From contig JALHPY010000001.1 of the NCBI GenBank assembly GCA_022842305.1, forward strand, positions 96,401-160,400: a stretch of DNA of 64,000 nucleotides, in the 5' to 3' direction. The notes below the pieces were generated by a model, which had not been told where the DNA came from, made no database searches, and was given only the letters and a program-made list of their open reading frames with translations. Shown here in pieces: positions 44,396 through 53,124 of this stretch. Position 1 is the stretch's first letter; every line of letters begins with the position of its first letter. Source of the stretch: Rubrivivax sp. GTDB lineage: Bacteria; Pseudomonadota; Gammaproteobacteria; Burkholderiales; Burkholderiaceae_C. Both the position numbers and the translations under genes were made by a program.

Positions 44396-44866
44396 TCAGA
44401 TCAGTGGACGCCGTTGGTTCTTGCGGATGTATTCCGCAAAGGCCTCGTACTCGTGGTCGTCGACCTCCACGACGTCCAGATTGGTCAGATAGGGGGGCGG
44501 CGGGTGATAGCGGGCGAGAAGTCGGTGCATGAGCTGGTCTGCCGCCGCATTCTGATCGCTCTCAGACATCTTGCCCGGTGCTAGAAAAAAGACGCGCTGC
44601 GATTCCGGGACGTGAACAAGAAGCGGGCAGACTGCCGAGATCAACCGCCCGCAGCTACACGCCGAGCTATTCAGGCGGGCCTCAAGCAGCCGCAAGAACG
44701 CGGGGCCATCCTCAGCAGCATCCACCGTGTCGTAGATCTTCATTTCTATGAGCGCGCCACATGTGGGACACTTTGTCTGCACGAGCCGAAACCTTGTCAC
44801 GGTGTTGACACTCGCGCGCGCAGGCGGCGGCGGAAACTTCTTCTTGAACAGTCCGAAAAGAGCCAT
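44396..44866 (-). CDS. CpXC-domain protein
   Basis: A 156-residue protein. KCPTCGALIEMKIYDTVDA and LLEARLNSSACSCGRLISAV supply two C-x2-C or C-x-C pairs of the CpXC zinc-ribbon domain. The C-terminal half (HRLLARYHPPPPYLTNLDVV then DDHEYEAFAEYI) is unassigned. GGAGG lies 5 bases upstream of the ATG at 44866; the frame continues upstream to 44917. It heads a two-gene operon with the TPR-CHAT gene. Confidence 0.75.
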   Translation of the reverse strand: MALFGLFKKKFPPPPARASVNTVTRFRLVQTKCPTCGALIEMKIYDTVDAAEDGPAFLRLLEARLNSSACSCGRLISAVCPLLVHVPESQRVFFLAPGKMSESDQNAAADQLMHRLLARYHPPPPYLTNLDVVEVDDHEYEAFAEYIRKNQRRPLI

Positions 44867-45109
44867 GCAGGCCTCCCCCAAATATGGTGCTCGTAGCGCT
44901 AATGTAGTGAGGCTCACTCAGCAGCACAATGGCGGCGAAGCAGAGTCACGGTAGCTGCTGGCAAGGCTTCTGCCAGACACCATTCACTGACGGACGCCCG
45001 CGGTTGCACACGAGGGAGTCATTTAGCTAGCGTCATGGGCTAGGAAGGCACAGAGTGGCGCCTACAAACTGCTCCTCACATGCCCATGACCGGCGCCCGT
45101 AACCCATGT

Positions 45110-48100
45110 TCACAGGTTACCGGTCCATCGAAGCGAAGGAATGCCTGGCACAGAACGCCAGGACGATCGCTCGCGACGGTTGTTCCAGTCACCCATGTAA
45201 CAGAACGCACCCCAGTCGCGATACTCGGGATGACGCTCGCGCGTTACACGCTGTGCATGGGCAAACGCAAGCAGGCGGTCGTCGTCCTCCTTGAGTTGCC
45301 CATAGAGCGCGGTAAAAAACGTCGCGGCCGCCGAGGTCTCCACGTCCCACAGCGTTCCGATGATCGCCGACGCTCCGCACATGAACAGAAATGCAGGCAG
45401 GCCGCGCAGGTTATCGCTTATGTCGAAGCGCCCGAGCGCCGTCTGGCAGGAGCTGAGGGTGACAAGTTCAAGGCCGCGAAGATCCAACCCCTGCAGTTGA
45501 TACGCGTAAAGCTTGCGGTCTTTGCCATCGCGCGGTGCCATCAGCAAGTGATGGAAGCAAGGTGCATCTACGTCCATTTCGCCATGCCCAGCGATATGGA
45601 CGTAGCGTGCAGCGCCACCTAACGCAGCCACCACATGGCTCAGGTCGAACTGGTCCTCGAGTAGAGGCTCCACACCAAACAAATCCGCAATCGCCTTTGC
45701 CTCGAAAACCGCTTCTGGAAGACTTCCATACGCTGGGGATGCCCATTCGTCGCAGGCGAAAACGGCAACGCGGTTCGCCCTGTCGGTTGGCGCGCGAGGG
45801 CGCCGGGCGTCCATGTTCAGCAGCGCGAGGTTGGGCAAATAGGTTACGACCCACTTATCGGCCAGGGGCGACGCGCCTGCCCCCAGCAGGTGGAACGGCA
45901 GAAAGTGAAGCGGCCCATGGGGAACAATGCACAAATGGGTCTTGCCCGCGGCATGCAGTTCGTCGAGAACGATGCCAAGGCCGGAGAAGAGCGCGCGGTA
46001 CAACAGCTGCAGTTCCGCGAGAGCATCTGGGGCAACCACAGCGCCGACCGGCGGGTTGCTCTGGATCCCGCGTCCAATCGACGCCACCAACAACGCCAGC
46101 GGATGCGTGATCACTTTGTCGGTCACCAATAAGGCGTTGGGCATGCCCTCGGCAGTGATAGCTGAAATTCGCCTCTCGTCGGAGGTAAGCATCATCACGT
46201 AGATCGTCAACTGCCCCGACAGCGACTGGCCCAGATAGAAGTTGGCAAGCACGTCGCTGGGGCCTAGTGCTGACTGTACTTCTGCATCGCCCAGGAGCGG
46301 CAAGGAGTCGTAGGGCAAGGTCCGGGAGGTAATGGCCGCGCTTAATAACGCCGCCTCAAGCATGCGGTCGTAGCGGGCACGCGGGGATCGTGGAGCCGAC
46401 TCGCGCGAGCCGGCGTCGACGTCATCCAGAACGGAAGCCGCGTAGTCCAGCAGTGCGGCAACGGTTTCATTGTCATCCTCCCTCGGCGCGACGTCACCCG
46501 CTGTGAAGGCTTCCTCGAGCGCCTGCTCCAACCCGGCTTCCTCGGGCCCAAATAGCCGCGTGAGATCGGCCATACCGCGTCCGGCGATGGTCGCGAGCCG
46601 CAAACCTTTGGACAGCTGCCAAAGGGCACCTAGGTGTGCTCCTTGGTCAAGACCATCCTGCACGATCGCAGCATTTGCTAGACGCTGCACCTGCTGCAGG
46701 TTCCACATGTCCATGGTGGACATCGACCGTTCGAAGGCGAGCCCGTAGTTGTAGAGCGCAACCATCAAGTCAACCTGGGCCTGAGGCGCTCGAACAAGAT
46801 CGAGCACACGTTCCATGCACGACGAGCGCATTGAGGGTAACTTGAGGCTCGCGCTAACATGCAGCGCGCTGAAGTAGAGGCCCAGAGCCTCCCCTATGCG
46901 CCCGCGCGCGATCTCGGTCACGCCAGCGTTAACGGAGAGAGCACCTGACAGCCAGCGAATCGCGTCGACGTATTTAGCAGGGTAGTTCTCGTGGGCTAGT
47001 CGTTGCTCGCCTAGGATTTCGAGTCCTTCGCCTTCGCGTTCGCTGGCCAGAGCGGTGGAACCGAGAAGCACCTGTAGGGCGATCCTCTGATCCACAGGCA
47101 AATCGTGTGACATCGAGTCCCACACCCGCAAGGGACCCGGCGCAAGGTCGATCGGGCCAAATGAGTCTGCCAGCGAATCAAGAAGCGACTTCCACGCGTT
47201 GACTTGCTCGCGCTCGTCGACATCCATATCCATCAACTTACTGGATAACAGGTCGCTAAGGCGCACTCGCCGCGGCGTATACAGGTTAGCGACAGCATCC
47301 ACGATCTCGGCTAGGTATCGCGTACGCGCGGTGTCACCGGCAGCCTTGGCGAGTTGCAGCGCGGTGGCGGCAACCTCCTGCAGTTCGGTTGGATCGACCG
47401 GAATTTGCAGCGCGCGTGCACGGTACAGGGCTTGCGCGAAGGCGCAGTAGCAGACGAGCCGATCGAACCCTCCGCCAGTGGCGATCGTCTGCCGAAACAG
47501 GCTGAGCGCCGTCTGGAGGGCAACAGAGGGATCTGGCATTGGATGTTGCCGGCTCGCCGTTACAGCGTCGGCGCCCATCGCCTCGCGCCCGAGCGCGGCC
47601 CAGCTCTCGATGGCGGAGGCATAACCGTCGAGCGGTCGACCCACATGAAAGGGATCTAGGAAAAGAATCGCCTTGCGCAGCAGAATGCGTCCCAGGTACG
47701 CGTCCTCGCGTCGCCGCGCCTCCGCGATCAGCGAGTCAGCCGTCCGGACGGCGTGGGCGAGCACGCGCAGATCGGCCACCTCGGTGAATGCTGCAGTGGC
47801 AACTTCGACCCACGCCGCTCCAGCCCACTTGCGCATGGCCCATAGGTCTTCTGCATTGGCTAAAGTGCGGGCGATCTCGATCGAATCGATGGCGGTCATC
47901 AGCAGCTGTTGCCGCCACTTGGGACGTTGGAACTCGCCCGCGCGGATTGCAGCCAAGTTGGTTCTGCTGAGTGCGCTCGCGTAGATCGAGGACAGCCGAC
48001 CAGCCAGTTCAGGCTGGCTAGCTGCAGCCATCGCTTGCTGGAGCGTCGTTGTACCTTGCGTTACCTCGGACCAGAGGCGTTCGATTGGTCCGTGTCCTAG

Positions 48101-48421
48101 GGGGTAGCGATCGTCGTACGTGGTGATACTGATCTGGATTCCGTTCTTGCGGATGGCGAGGCCGAACTCCTCGAACAACGCTTGGAAGGCATCGAGCAGT
48201 TGTTCGCTGTCGATTACACAGCGCGCTACCGACATGGACAGGAACACGGGATGTTCATATAGGAACAGGCGCTTCTCGTCTGGGCTGCCATGGTGCGCTA
48301 GCTCGAAGAACTTGGCGAAGAGCGGATGGTCCCGAAGGAAGGCGTCCCGCTTTTTGCGAGTGAACACCGAACGGGGCATGGCCGCGAACAACGACTCGAA
48401 AGTGGCGGGAGCGATGTCCAT
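45110..48421 (-). CDS. Large helical-repeat CHAT protein
   Basis: An 1103-residue protein. The first 650 residues are helical-repeat sequence without a named family. The C-terminal CHAT domain is strong: LCIVPHGPLHFLPFHLLG, RYVHIAGHGEMD (His near 945), LVTLSSCQTALGRFD (Cys near 993) and GASAIIGTLWDVE. The catalytic pair is therefore intact. AGGGGG lies about 10 bases upstream of the ATG at 48421. It is transcribed in the same direction as the other CHAT genes but separated from the CpXC gene by about 240 bases. Probable protease effector or signalling protein. Confidence 0.9.
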   Translation of the reverse strand: MDIAPATFESLFAAMPRSVFTRKKRDAFLRDHPLFAKFFELAHHGSPDEKRLFLYEHPVFLSMSVARCVIDSEQLLDAFQALFEEFGLAIRKNGIQISITTYDDRYPLGHGPIERLWSEVTQGTTTLQQAMAAASQPELAGRLSSIYASALSRTNLAAIRAGEFQRPKWRQQLLMTAIDSIEIARTLANAEDLWAMRKWAGAAWVEVATAAFTEVADLRVLAHAVRTADSLIAEARRREDAYLGRILLRKAILFLDPFHVGRPLDGYASAIESWAALGREAMGADAVTASRQHPMPDPSVALQTALSLFRQTIATGGGFDRLVCYCAFAQALYRARALQIPVDPTELQEVAATALQLAKAAGDTARTRYLAEIVDAVANLYTPRRVRLSDLLSSKLMDMDVDEREQVNAWKSLLDSLADSFGPIDLAPGPLRVWDSMSHDLPVDQRIALQVLLGSTALASEREGEGLEILGEQRLAHENYPAKYVDAIRWLSGALSVNAGVTEIARGRIGEALGLYFSALHVSASLKLPSMRSSCMERVLDLVRAPQAQVDLMVALYNYGLAFERSMSTMDMWNLQQVQRLANAAIVQDGLDQGAHLGALWQLSKGLRLATIAGRGMADLTRLFGPEEAGLEQALEEAFTAGDVAPREDDNETVAALLDYAASVLDDVDAGSRESAPRSPRARYDRMLEAALLSAAITSRTLPYDSLPLLGDAEVQSALGPSDVLANFYLGQSLSGQLTIYVMMLTSDERRISAITAEGMPNALLVTDKVITHPLALLVASIGRGIQSNPPVGAVVAPDALAELQLLYRALFSGLGIVLDELHAAGKTHLCIVPHGPLHFLPFHLLGAGASPLADKWVVTYLPNLALLNMDARRPRAPTDRANRVAVFACDEWASPAYGSLPEAVFEAKAIADLFGVEPLLEDQFDLSHVVAALGGAARYVHIAGHGEMDVDAPCFHHLLMAPRDGKDRKLYAYQLQGLDLRGLELVTLSSCQTALGRFDISDNLRGLPAFLFMCGASAIIGTLWDVETSAAATFFTALYGQLKEDDDRLLAFAHAQRVTRERHPEYRDWGAFCYMGDWNNRRERSSWRSVPGIPSLRWTGNL

Positions 48422-48914
48422 GATTCTGTGTTCCCCCTTGGACTAGGCGGCACGTAGGCGTGTCACCACAGTATTGCGCAAGCTCGAAAACACCCCCCAA
48501 CCGGGCGGCAGAGACAGGTTTCCGGCAATCGACTCTACCCTCCACTGCAGGTCCTCCAACGGGTATCTGTGGGGGCTGGCCGACCAGCAGCTTTAGCGCG
48601 GTGTGATTAGGACGGCAGATGTCTCTGCTGGGTCGGTTGGGTTAGTTCGGCCCGGGGAACAGCAGTCACCGGCCGGGTGCCGGCGGTGCTGGCCCAGCGC
48701 CGGTGCCGGCTACGTCAGCAGTACTTCGTATAGCTGTCACTCGGACCAGCGCAAGCCGATGAGTCGAACGTCGGCTCGATGGCGCCTACCGTGAGTACGC
48801 TGGCCGCAAGCGACCGGCTCCAACCGCTGCAATGGAGTCGACGGAACGGCACATCGCGGCAGAGGCCACGGCGTGGCGGCGACCGCGCGCAAGCCTCTGC
48901 CGGGCGTCATCAAT
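48422..48914. other. No gene recognised
   Basis: About 490 bases between the large CHAT gene and the phosphodiesterase gene. The left part should hold the CHAT promoter. Frames here lack protein character. Confidence 0.4.
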
Positions 48915-49478
48915 TCAGCGAACACTGGCAGGATAACTTCGGATCACCTTGTACTGCCCTGCGCTCGATTCGGCGAGGACGTAACGGCCCACGCGCAAGC
49001 GCACGGGGGGTAGCCCGATGTCGACCGGTGTCATGCCGGACGCATGTCGGGCCAGGGTCAGGTGCGGGCGGTAAGGGCGTGACTCCAGTTGGATGCCTTG
49101 GGCCTTGACAGCGGTGCACAGGCGCAGGTGCAGATCCATGAGCGCATCTGGAACGGCCGTAGGCGCCAGGACGATGATGCCGCGAGACCAGACTTCGACA
49201 CGGTCGAGTATGAGATTGAAGGGCGCCAGGGGGACAGTACAGCCCGCGGCCAGTTCTGCCACCCTGTCTTGGGTCACCTCACCGATGAAAGGCAAGGTGA
49301 CATGAAACTTGGCCGCCGAGTGCAAGCGGGAATCGGCCGGCCAGTCCTGGGCGGCCTGCCACCGCAGGGCTTCCTTGCGCGCCACCGGGCTGAGCCACAA
49401 CGCCAGGAAGAGCCTCAGAGTGTCACCCTTTGCTGAGGCGGGACTCGAAGCGAATGTCGACGACGGGGGCTGTTCCAT
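48915..49478 (-). CDS. thpR: 2H phosphoesterase, RNA 2',3'-cyclic phosphodiesterase
   Basis: A 187-residue protein with both H-x-T/S-x motifs of the 2H superfamily: FHVTLPFIGEV and RPHLTLARHA, placed about 75 residues apart, as in ThpR/LigT. It hydrolyses 2',3'-cyclic phosphates and related RNA ends. RLFLALWLSP, the usual N-terminal start of the family, begins near residue 22, so an internal start is possible, but the ATG at 49478 is one base after the upstream stop, supporting coupling. Confidence 0.88.
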   Translation of the reverse strand: MEQPPSSTFASSPASAKGDTLRLFLALWLSPVARKEALRWQAAQDWPADSRLHSAAKFHVTLPFIGEVTQDRVAELAAGCTVPLAPFNLILDRVEVWSRGIIVLAPTAVPDALMDLHLRLCTAVKAQGIQLESRPYRPHLTLARHASGMTPVDIGLPPVRLRVGRYVLAESSAGQYKVIRSYPASVR

Positions 49479-49479
49479 A

Positions 49480-49686
49480 TCAGGGTGCTGGTATCGAGTT
49501 CATGTGGCCCACTGAGTTCATCCAAGCCCTTACCCACAGGTCGCTGCGAATTGCAGCCCGCCGCTGCTCGTCGGGTGCGCCCGATGCCATTGGGGCGAGA
49601 TGCCACTCGGGTGCGCCGACCACACCGTTGCCCAGGATGCACATCCGATCGAGGTGGCGGCAATTGCGCCCGCTCAGGCAGTTCAC
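49480..49686 (-). CDS. Small Cys-containing unknown protein, 68 residues
   Basis: Starts with GTG at 49686 and ends one base before the phosphodiesterase ATG, an arrangement that supports a real gene. NCLSGRNCRHLDRMCILGNG, then GAPEWHLAPMASGAPDEQRR and SDLWVRAWMNSVG, reads like protein, with three Cys near the N-terminus. No known family. Confidence 0.4.
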   Translation of the reverse strand: MNCLSGRNCRHLDRMCILGNGVVGAPEWHLAPMASGAPDEQRRAAIRSDLWVRAWMNSVGHMNSIPAP

Positions 49687-49785
49687 GTAGTGTCAGGCCA
49701 CCAACGTCGGCGATCGGGGATCATTGGCGCTGTTGGCCACGGAGCCCAATGTGGCCGCCCTCCCTGGCGCATCGAGCCCGTCAAG

Positions 49786-50046
49786 TCATGCTCCAGTCCT
49801 AGTGTCCGGAAGTGTGCCGCCTGGAAGTGGTGGGCCCAGCAAGGCGCACATCAGGCGTCCGAGGTCGGCCGCGACCGCCTCGTCGGCATCGGCCGAGGGC
49901 GTGGCCGGTTCGCCGGAAAGATGCTGGTGCAAATTTTGGGCAACCAGGCCGGCCATCTCGGGCGGCAGCACGTGCAGCAAGGCTGTCAGCGACGTCGTCA
50001 CCAGATCCAGGCGCGCCTGCAGCACATCAACTCGACTCCGGGCCAT
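49786..50046 (-). CDS. Small helical unknown protein, 86 residues
   Basis: AAGGAG six bases before the ATG at 50046 makes the start clear; the frame continues further upstream without sense. MARSRVDVLQARLDLVTTSL forms one amphipathic helix, LHVLPPEMAGLVAQNLHQHL another, with an acidic linker and a Pro-rich tail. Function unknown. Confidence 0.55.
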   Translation of the reverse strand: MARSRVDVLQARLDLVTTSLTALLHVLPPEMAGLVAQNLHQHLSGEPATPSADADEAVAADLGRLMCALLGPPLPGGTLPDTRTGA

Positions 50047-50298
50047 GCAGCTCTCCTTGCGTGCAACCGAAGCGCCATCTTTGCGCGCAAGGTGTGCGTC
50101 CGCCATCCACCTTCCGGGCGCACCCTCCACGGCGGGTGCGTGGCAAAGGTCGCACCCCTCAAGATGGTGACCCCCACTCCCGGGGGTGCCGAGCGCCCCC
50201 GGGCGGACCCATCATGCCCAGCAACCTGCCTGGCTGGCCGAGATCCGTCCCGGCCTGTCCGGCCCGTGATCGCGAACCATGGTTCCAGGAGTACCGCC

Positions 50299-50499
50299 AT
50301 GAGCACCATTCCCGCCAACCGCTGCCGAATGTGCGGCGCCACCAGCTACCACCGCCTGTTCGAGCGCGACGGCGGCGGTGCGCTGCGGCACTCCGGCCGG
50401 TACCGCTGCTCGGGCTGCCAGCTGGCTTTCTCGCAGGCGTCGGAGTGGCGCGGGTCCGCGGCGCCGCAGTCGACCGGCGGGGGAGCCGGGGCGCACTGA
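50299..50499 (+). CDS. Small zinc-ribbon protein, 66 residues
   Basis: NRCRMCGATSYHRLFERDGG and RYRCSGCQLAF give two C-x2-C pairs 27 residues apart, a zinc ribbon. AGGAG 8 bases upstream of the ATG at 50299. It lies 126 bases before the exonuclease VII genes and reads in the same direction, so it may be their leader gene. Confidence 0.6.
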   Translation: MSTIPANRCRMCGATSYHRLFERDGGGALRHSGRYRCSGCQLAFSQASEWRGSAAPQSTGGGAGAH

Positions 50500-50624
50500 C
50501 CGGTCGGCGATCGCGCCGGGCTGCAGCCCGGTGCCGGGGAGGTGCGGCCCCGTATGCTTGGGGCAGTGGCGATTCGCGCCGCCCCAATGGGCCCGCCCGG
50601 CCCGACTGTCAGCGCACCGCACCG

Positions 50625-52292
50625 ATGCCCGAGACCTACCTCCAGACCGCCTACAAGGACCGTGAACGGGTCAAGGGCCTGGGCGCGCGCTGGGATCCCG
50701 AGCGCCGACAGTGGTACGTTCCGGCCGGCCGCGACCTGACCCCCTTCGTCCAGTGGCTGCCGGCTGAGGACAGAACCGGACTGCCGGCGACCACGCAGCC
50801 TGCGGCCACCGCCGTCACGGTGGCCGCCAAGGGCGTCGGCCTGGCTGAACTGATGGCCGGCATCGCCCAGGCCGTGGCACAGGCCTACCGCAACGGGGAA
50901 TGGGTGCGCGTCGAGGTCGTCAAGGCCGATGCCAAGCGCGGCCACGTTTACCTCGAACTGGCCGAGCGCAGTCCCGGCGGCGACCTGCTGGCCCAAGCCC
51001 GGGCCATGATCTGGGCCGAGACGGCCAATCAGATCGTGCCGGCCTTCGAGCGCGCCACCGGCGTGGTGCTCGGCGCCGGGATCAAGTTGCTGGTGCGCGC
51101 CCGGCCGAATGTGAGCCCGCAGTACGGCTTGAGCCTCGTCGTCGATGCCATCGACCCGGAGTACACGCTTGGCGATCTGGAGGCCAGGAAGCGGGAGATA
51201 CGCACCCGGCTGCAGCGCGAAGGACTCTTCGACCTCAACCGGGGACTGCCTGCCCCCTGGGACTTCAACGCCGTCCTCGTCATCGCGCCACAGGGCGCAG
51301 CCGGACTGGGAGACTTCGAGGCGGAGGCGGGGCGGCTGCAGCGCTGGGGACTCTGCCGCTTCGTCGTCGCGCACAGCCGCTTCCAGGGGGAGGGCGCTGC
51401 GGCCGAGGTGCGGAAGGCGCTGGTCGAGGGCCTGGAGAACTGGAAGGCCAGTGCGGGGCAGGCCCTTCCGGATGCGGTGGTGATCATCCGCGGCGGCGGG
51501 GCGGTCAATGACCTGGCCTGGCTGAACGACTACGACTTGGCGCGCGCGGTCTGCGAGGCACCGGTACCAGTGCTCACGGGCATAGGCCACGAGCGCGACA
51601 GCACGGTCCTGGACGAAGTAGCCCACATCAGCTTCGACACCCCGTCCAAGGTCATTGCCGGGATTGAGCAGTTGATTGTCCGTCGGGCGACCGAGGCCAG
51701 GGCAAGCCACGAGTTCATCCTTCAGTCGGCCGCGAGAGCCGTACAAGGCGCGCGCAGCAGCGTGGAGCAGGTCCATGCCGAGATCAGGGCCGGCGCCCTG
51801 CTGGCGCTGCGCGATGGCCGTGAACTCGCGGCAAGGCAGTTTCAGTTCATCAGCCACCAGTCGCTTCTGCGCCTGCAACAGGCCCGACACGACCTGCCGA
51901 CGGTGCTGGCCGAGATCGCGACCCGCGCCCGCCAAGGCATCGTCGATGCGCGGCAGGGAGCGGATCGGCACCTGACGGACATCGTCGAGCGTGGCCACCG
52001 GGACACGGCTCTGGAACGAGACCGGACACGGGCCGCGCTGGACCAGGTGGCTGAAGGCGCGCGCCGGCAGGTGGTCGAGGCCAGGATTCGCACGGAAGCC
52101 ACTATGCGCGAGATCGCTGGGCAGGGGCCCGAGAAGACACTGGGACGGGGCTTTGCGGTGGTCCGCGCCGAGGATGGTGCGACGCTTACTGGTGTCGACG
52201 CAGCGCGCGCCGCTGGCCTGGTGCAGATCGAGTTCCGGGACGGGCGGCTGCCTGCCCGGGTCAGAACAGAGGAAGGAAGCGAAGGACGATGA
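50625..52292 (+). CDS. xseA: Exonuclease VII large subunit with N-terminal DUF5710 domain
   Basis: A 555-residue protein. Residues about 4-45 (YLQTAYKDRERVKGLGARWD then WYVPAGRD and FVQWLP) are a DUF5710 domain, found in phage and plasmid DNA-processing proteins. It is followed by an OB-fold and the XseA catalytic core: VVIIRGGGAVNDLAWLND (R-G-G-G box) and PVLTGIGHERDSTVLDEVAH (the GHE-x-D box), then a long coiled coil. The housekeeping XseA (about 400-450 residues) lacks the extra domain. The stop overlaps the start of the small subunit gene (ATGA). Exonuclease VII cuts single-stranded DNA from both ends. No signs of decay. Confidence 0.9.
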   Translation: MPETYLQTAYKDRERVKGLGARWDPERRQWYVPAGRDLTPFVQWLPAEDRTGLPATTQPAATAVTVAAKGVGLAELMAGIAQAVAQAYRNGEWVRVEVVKADAKRGHVYLELAERSPGGDLLAQARAMIWAETANQIVPAFERATGVVLGAGIKLLVRARPNVSPQYGLSLVVDAIDPEYTLGDLEARKREIRTRLQREGLFDLNRGLPAPWDFNAVLVIAPQGAAGLGDFEAEAGRLQRWGLCRFVVAHSRFQGEGAAAEVRKALVEGLENWKASAGQALPDAVVIIRGGGAVNDLAWLNDYDLARAVCEAPVPVLTGIGHERDSTVLDEVAHISFDTPSKVIAGIEQLIVRRATEARASHEFILQSAARAVQGARSSVEQVHAEIRAGALLALRDGRELAARQFQFISHQSLLRLQQARHDLPTVLAEIATRARQGIVDARQGADRHLTDIVERGHRDTALERDRTRAALDQVAEGARRQVVEARIRTEATMREIAGQGPEKTLGRGFAVVRAEDGATLTGVDAARAAGLVQIEFRDGRLPARVRTEEGSEGR

Positions 52293-52561
52293 GCGAGACC
52301 ACCTTCAAGGAGGCCTGGGGCGTGCTGCAGAAGCATGCGCAGACCTTGCGAGCGCAGACGGAACCCAACATCGACGACCTGCTCTCCATCGTGACCGAGT
52401 CGGTGGCGGCCTACAAGGTCTGCCAGGGCCGGGTCGAGGCGGTGGAGAAGGCCTTGGAAGAGGCTCTGCAGGGCAGCGGAGCGGAACGCAAGCCAGCCCA
52501 GGCCGCGCCGGCAGGCCCGGCGCCGGCGGGTGGCGACGAGGATGACGATGTGCCGTTCTGA
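52289..52561 (+). CDS. xseB: Exonuclease VII small subunit
   Basis: A 90-residue protein coupled to xseA by a 4-base overlap. The two-helix XseB fold is visible (FKEAWGVLQKHAQTLRAQTE; IVTESVAAYKVCQGRVEAVE), with the typical acidic C-terminus (DEDDDVPF). It binds the coiled coil of XseA. XseB sequences are variable, so position is important evidence. Confidence 0.85.
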   Translation: MSETTFKEAWGVLQKHAQTLRAQTEPNIDDLLSIVTESVAAYKVCQGRVEAVEKALEEALQGSGAERKPAQAAPAGPAPAGGDEDDDVPF

Positions 52562-52740
52562 AGCCACCGCCGATGGCCGAGCCGAACCTGCTCAGCCAGC
52601 AGAAGTGTTGCGACAGCCAGCAAGGCGACTCCTGGCACTTCTCGCCATGAACGAAATCGCGCTCAACGATGCCACGACGACAGGGCATCGGCCGGAATGC
52701 CGGCCTGGGCACGCGTACGTCGAACTGGGGCGGTGACGCC

Positions 52741-53124
52741 ATGCCGTCCGGGCAATGCCCGTTTTGCTCATTGCCGCAGGCGCGGATCATCGACGGCGAC
52801 GAACTGGCGGTTGTCGTGCGGGATGGCTATCCGGTGACGCCAGGGCATACGCTGGTGATTCCGCGGCGCCATGTCGGCTCGATCTTTGACCTGACCCCGG
52901 AAGAACTGCAAGCGGTGTGGCGCCTGCTGGAGCGCTCTCGTATCGCGCTGGCCAGGGAGTTCGCGGCCGAGGCCTTCAACATCGGTGTCAATGACGGCCC
53001 CGCTGCCGGCCAGACCGTGCCGCACATGCACATGCATCTCATCCCCAGGCGCTCGGGGGATGTCGCCGATCCCCGGGGCGGTGTCCGGTGGGTGATCCCG
53101 GACAAGGCACGGTACTGGCCGTGA
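52741..53124 (+). CDS. HIT-family hydrolase
   Basis: A 127-residue protein. GQTVPHMHMHLIPR is the H-x-H-x-H signature of HIT nucleotide hydrolases (nucleophile His in the middle), and CPFC near the N-terminus is a zinc knuckle often seen in this group. GYPVTPGHTLVIPRRHV is the family strand. Members split AMP or NMP from phosphoramidates and dinucleotides. Its stop overlaps the next gene's start (GTGA), linking it to the restriction-like endonuclease. Confidence 0.9.
   Translation: MPSGQCPFCSLPQARIIDGDELAVVVRDGYPVTPGHTLVIPRRHVGSIFDLTPEELQAVWRLLERSRIALAREFAAEAFNIGVNDGPAAGQTVPHMHMHLIPRRSGDVADPRGGVRWVIPDKARYWP

Noticed and set aside
45535..46110. Rightward frames opposite the large CHAT gene
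   Set aside because: Shadows on the antisense strand; no motifs.
49812..50624. N-terminal extension of about 270 codons in frame with xseA
   Set aside because: Overlaps the zinc-ribbon and small helical genes; the DUF5710 domain starts right after the ATG at 50625.
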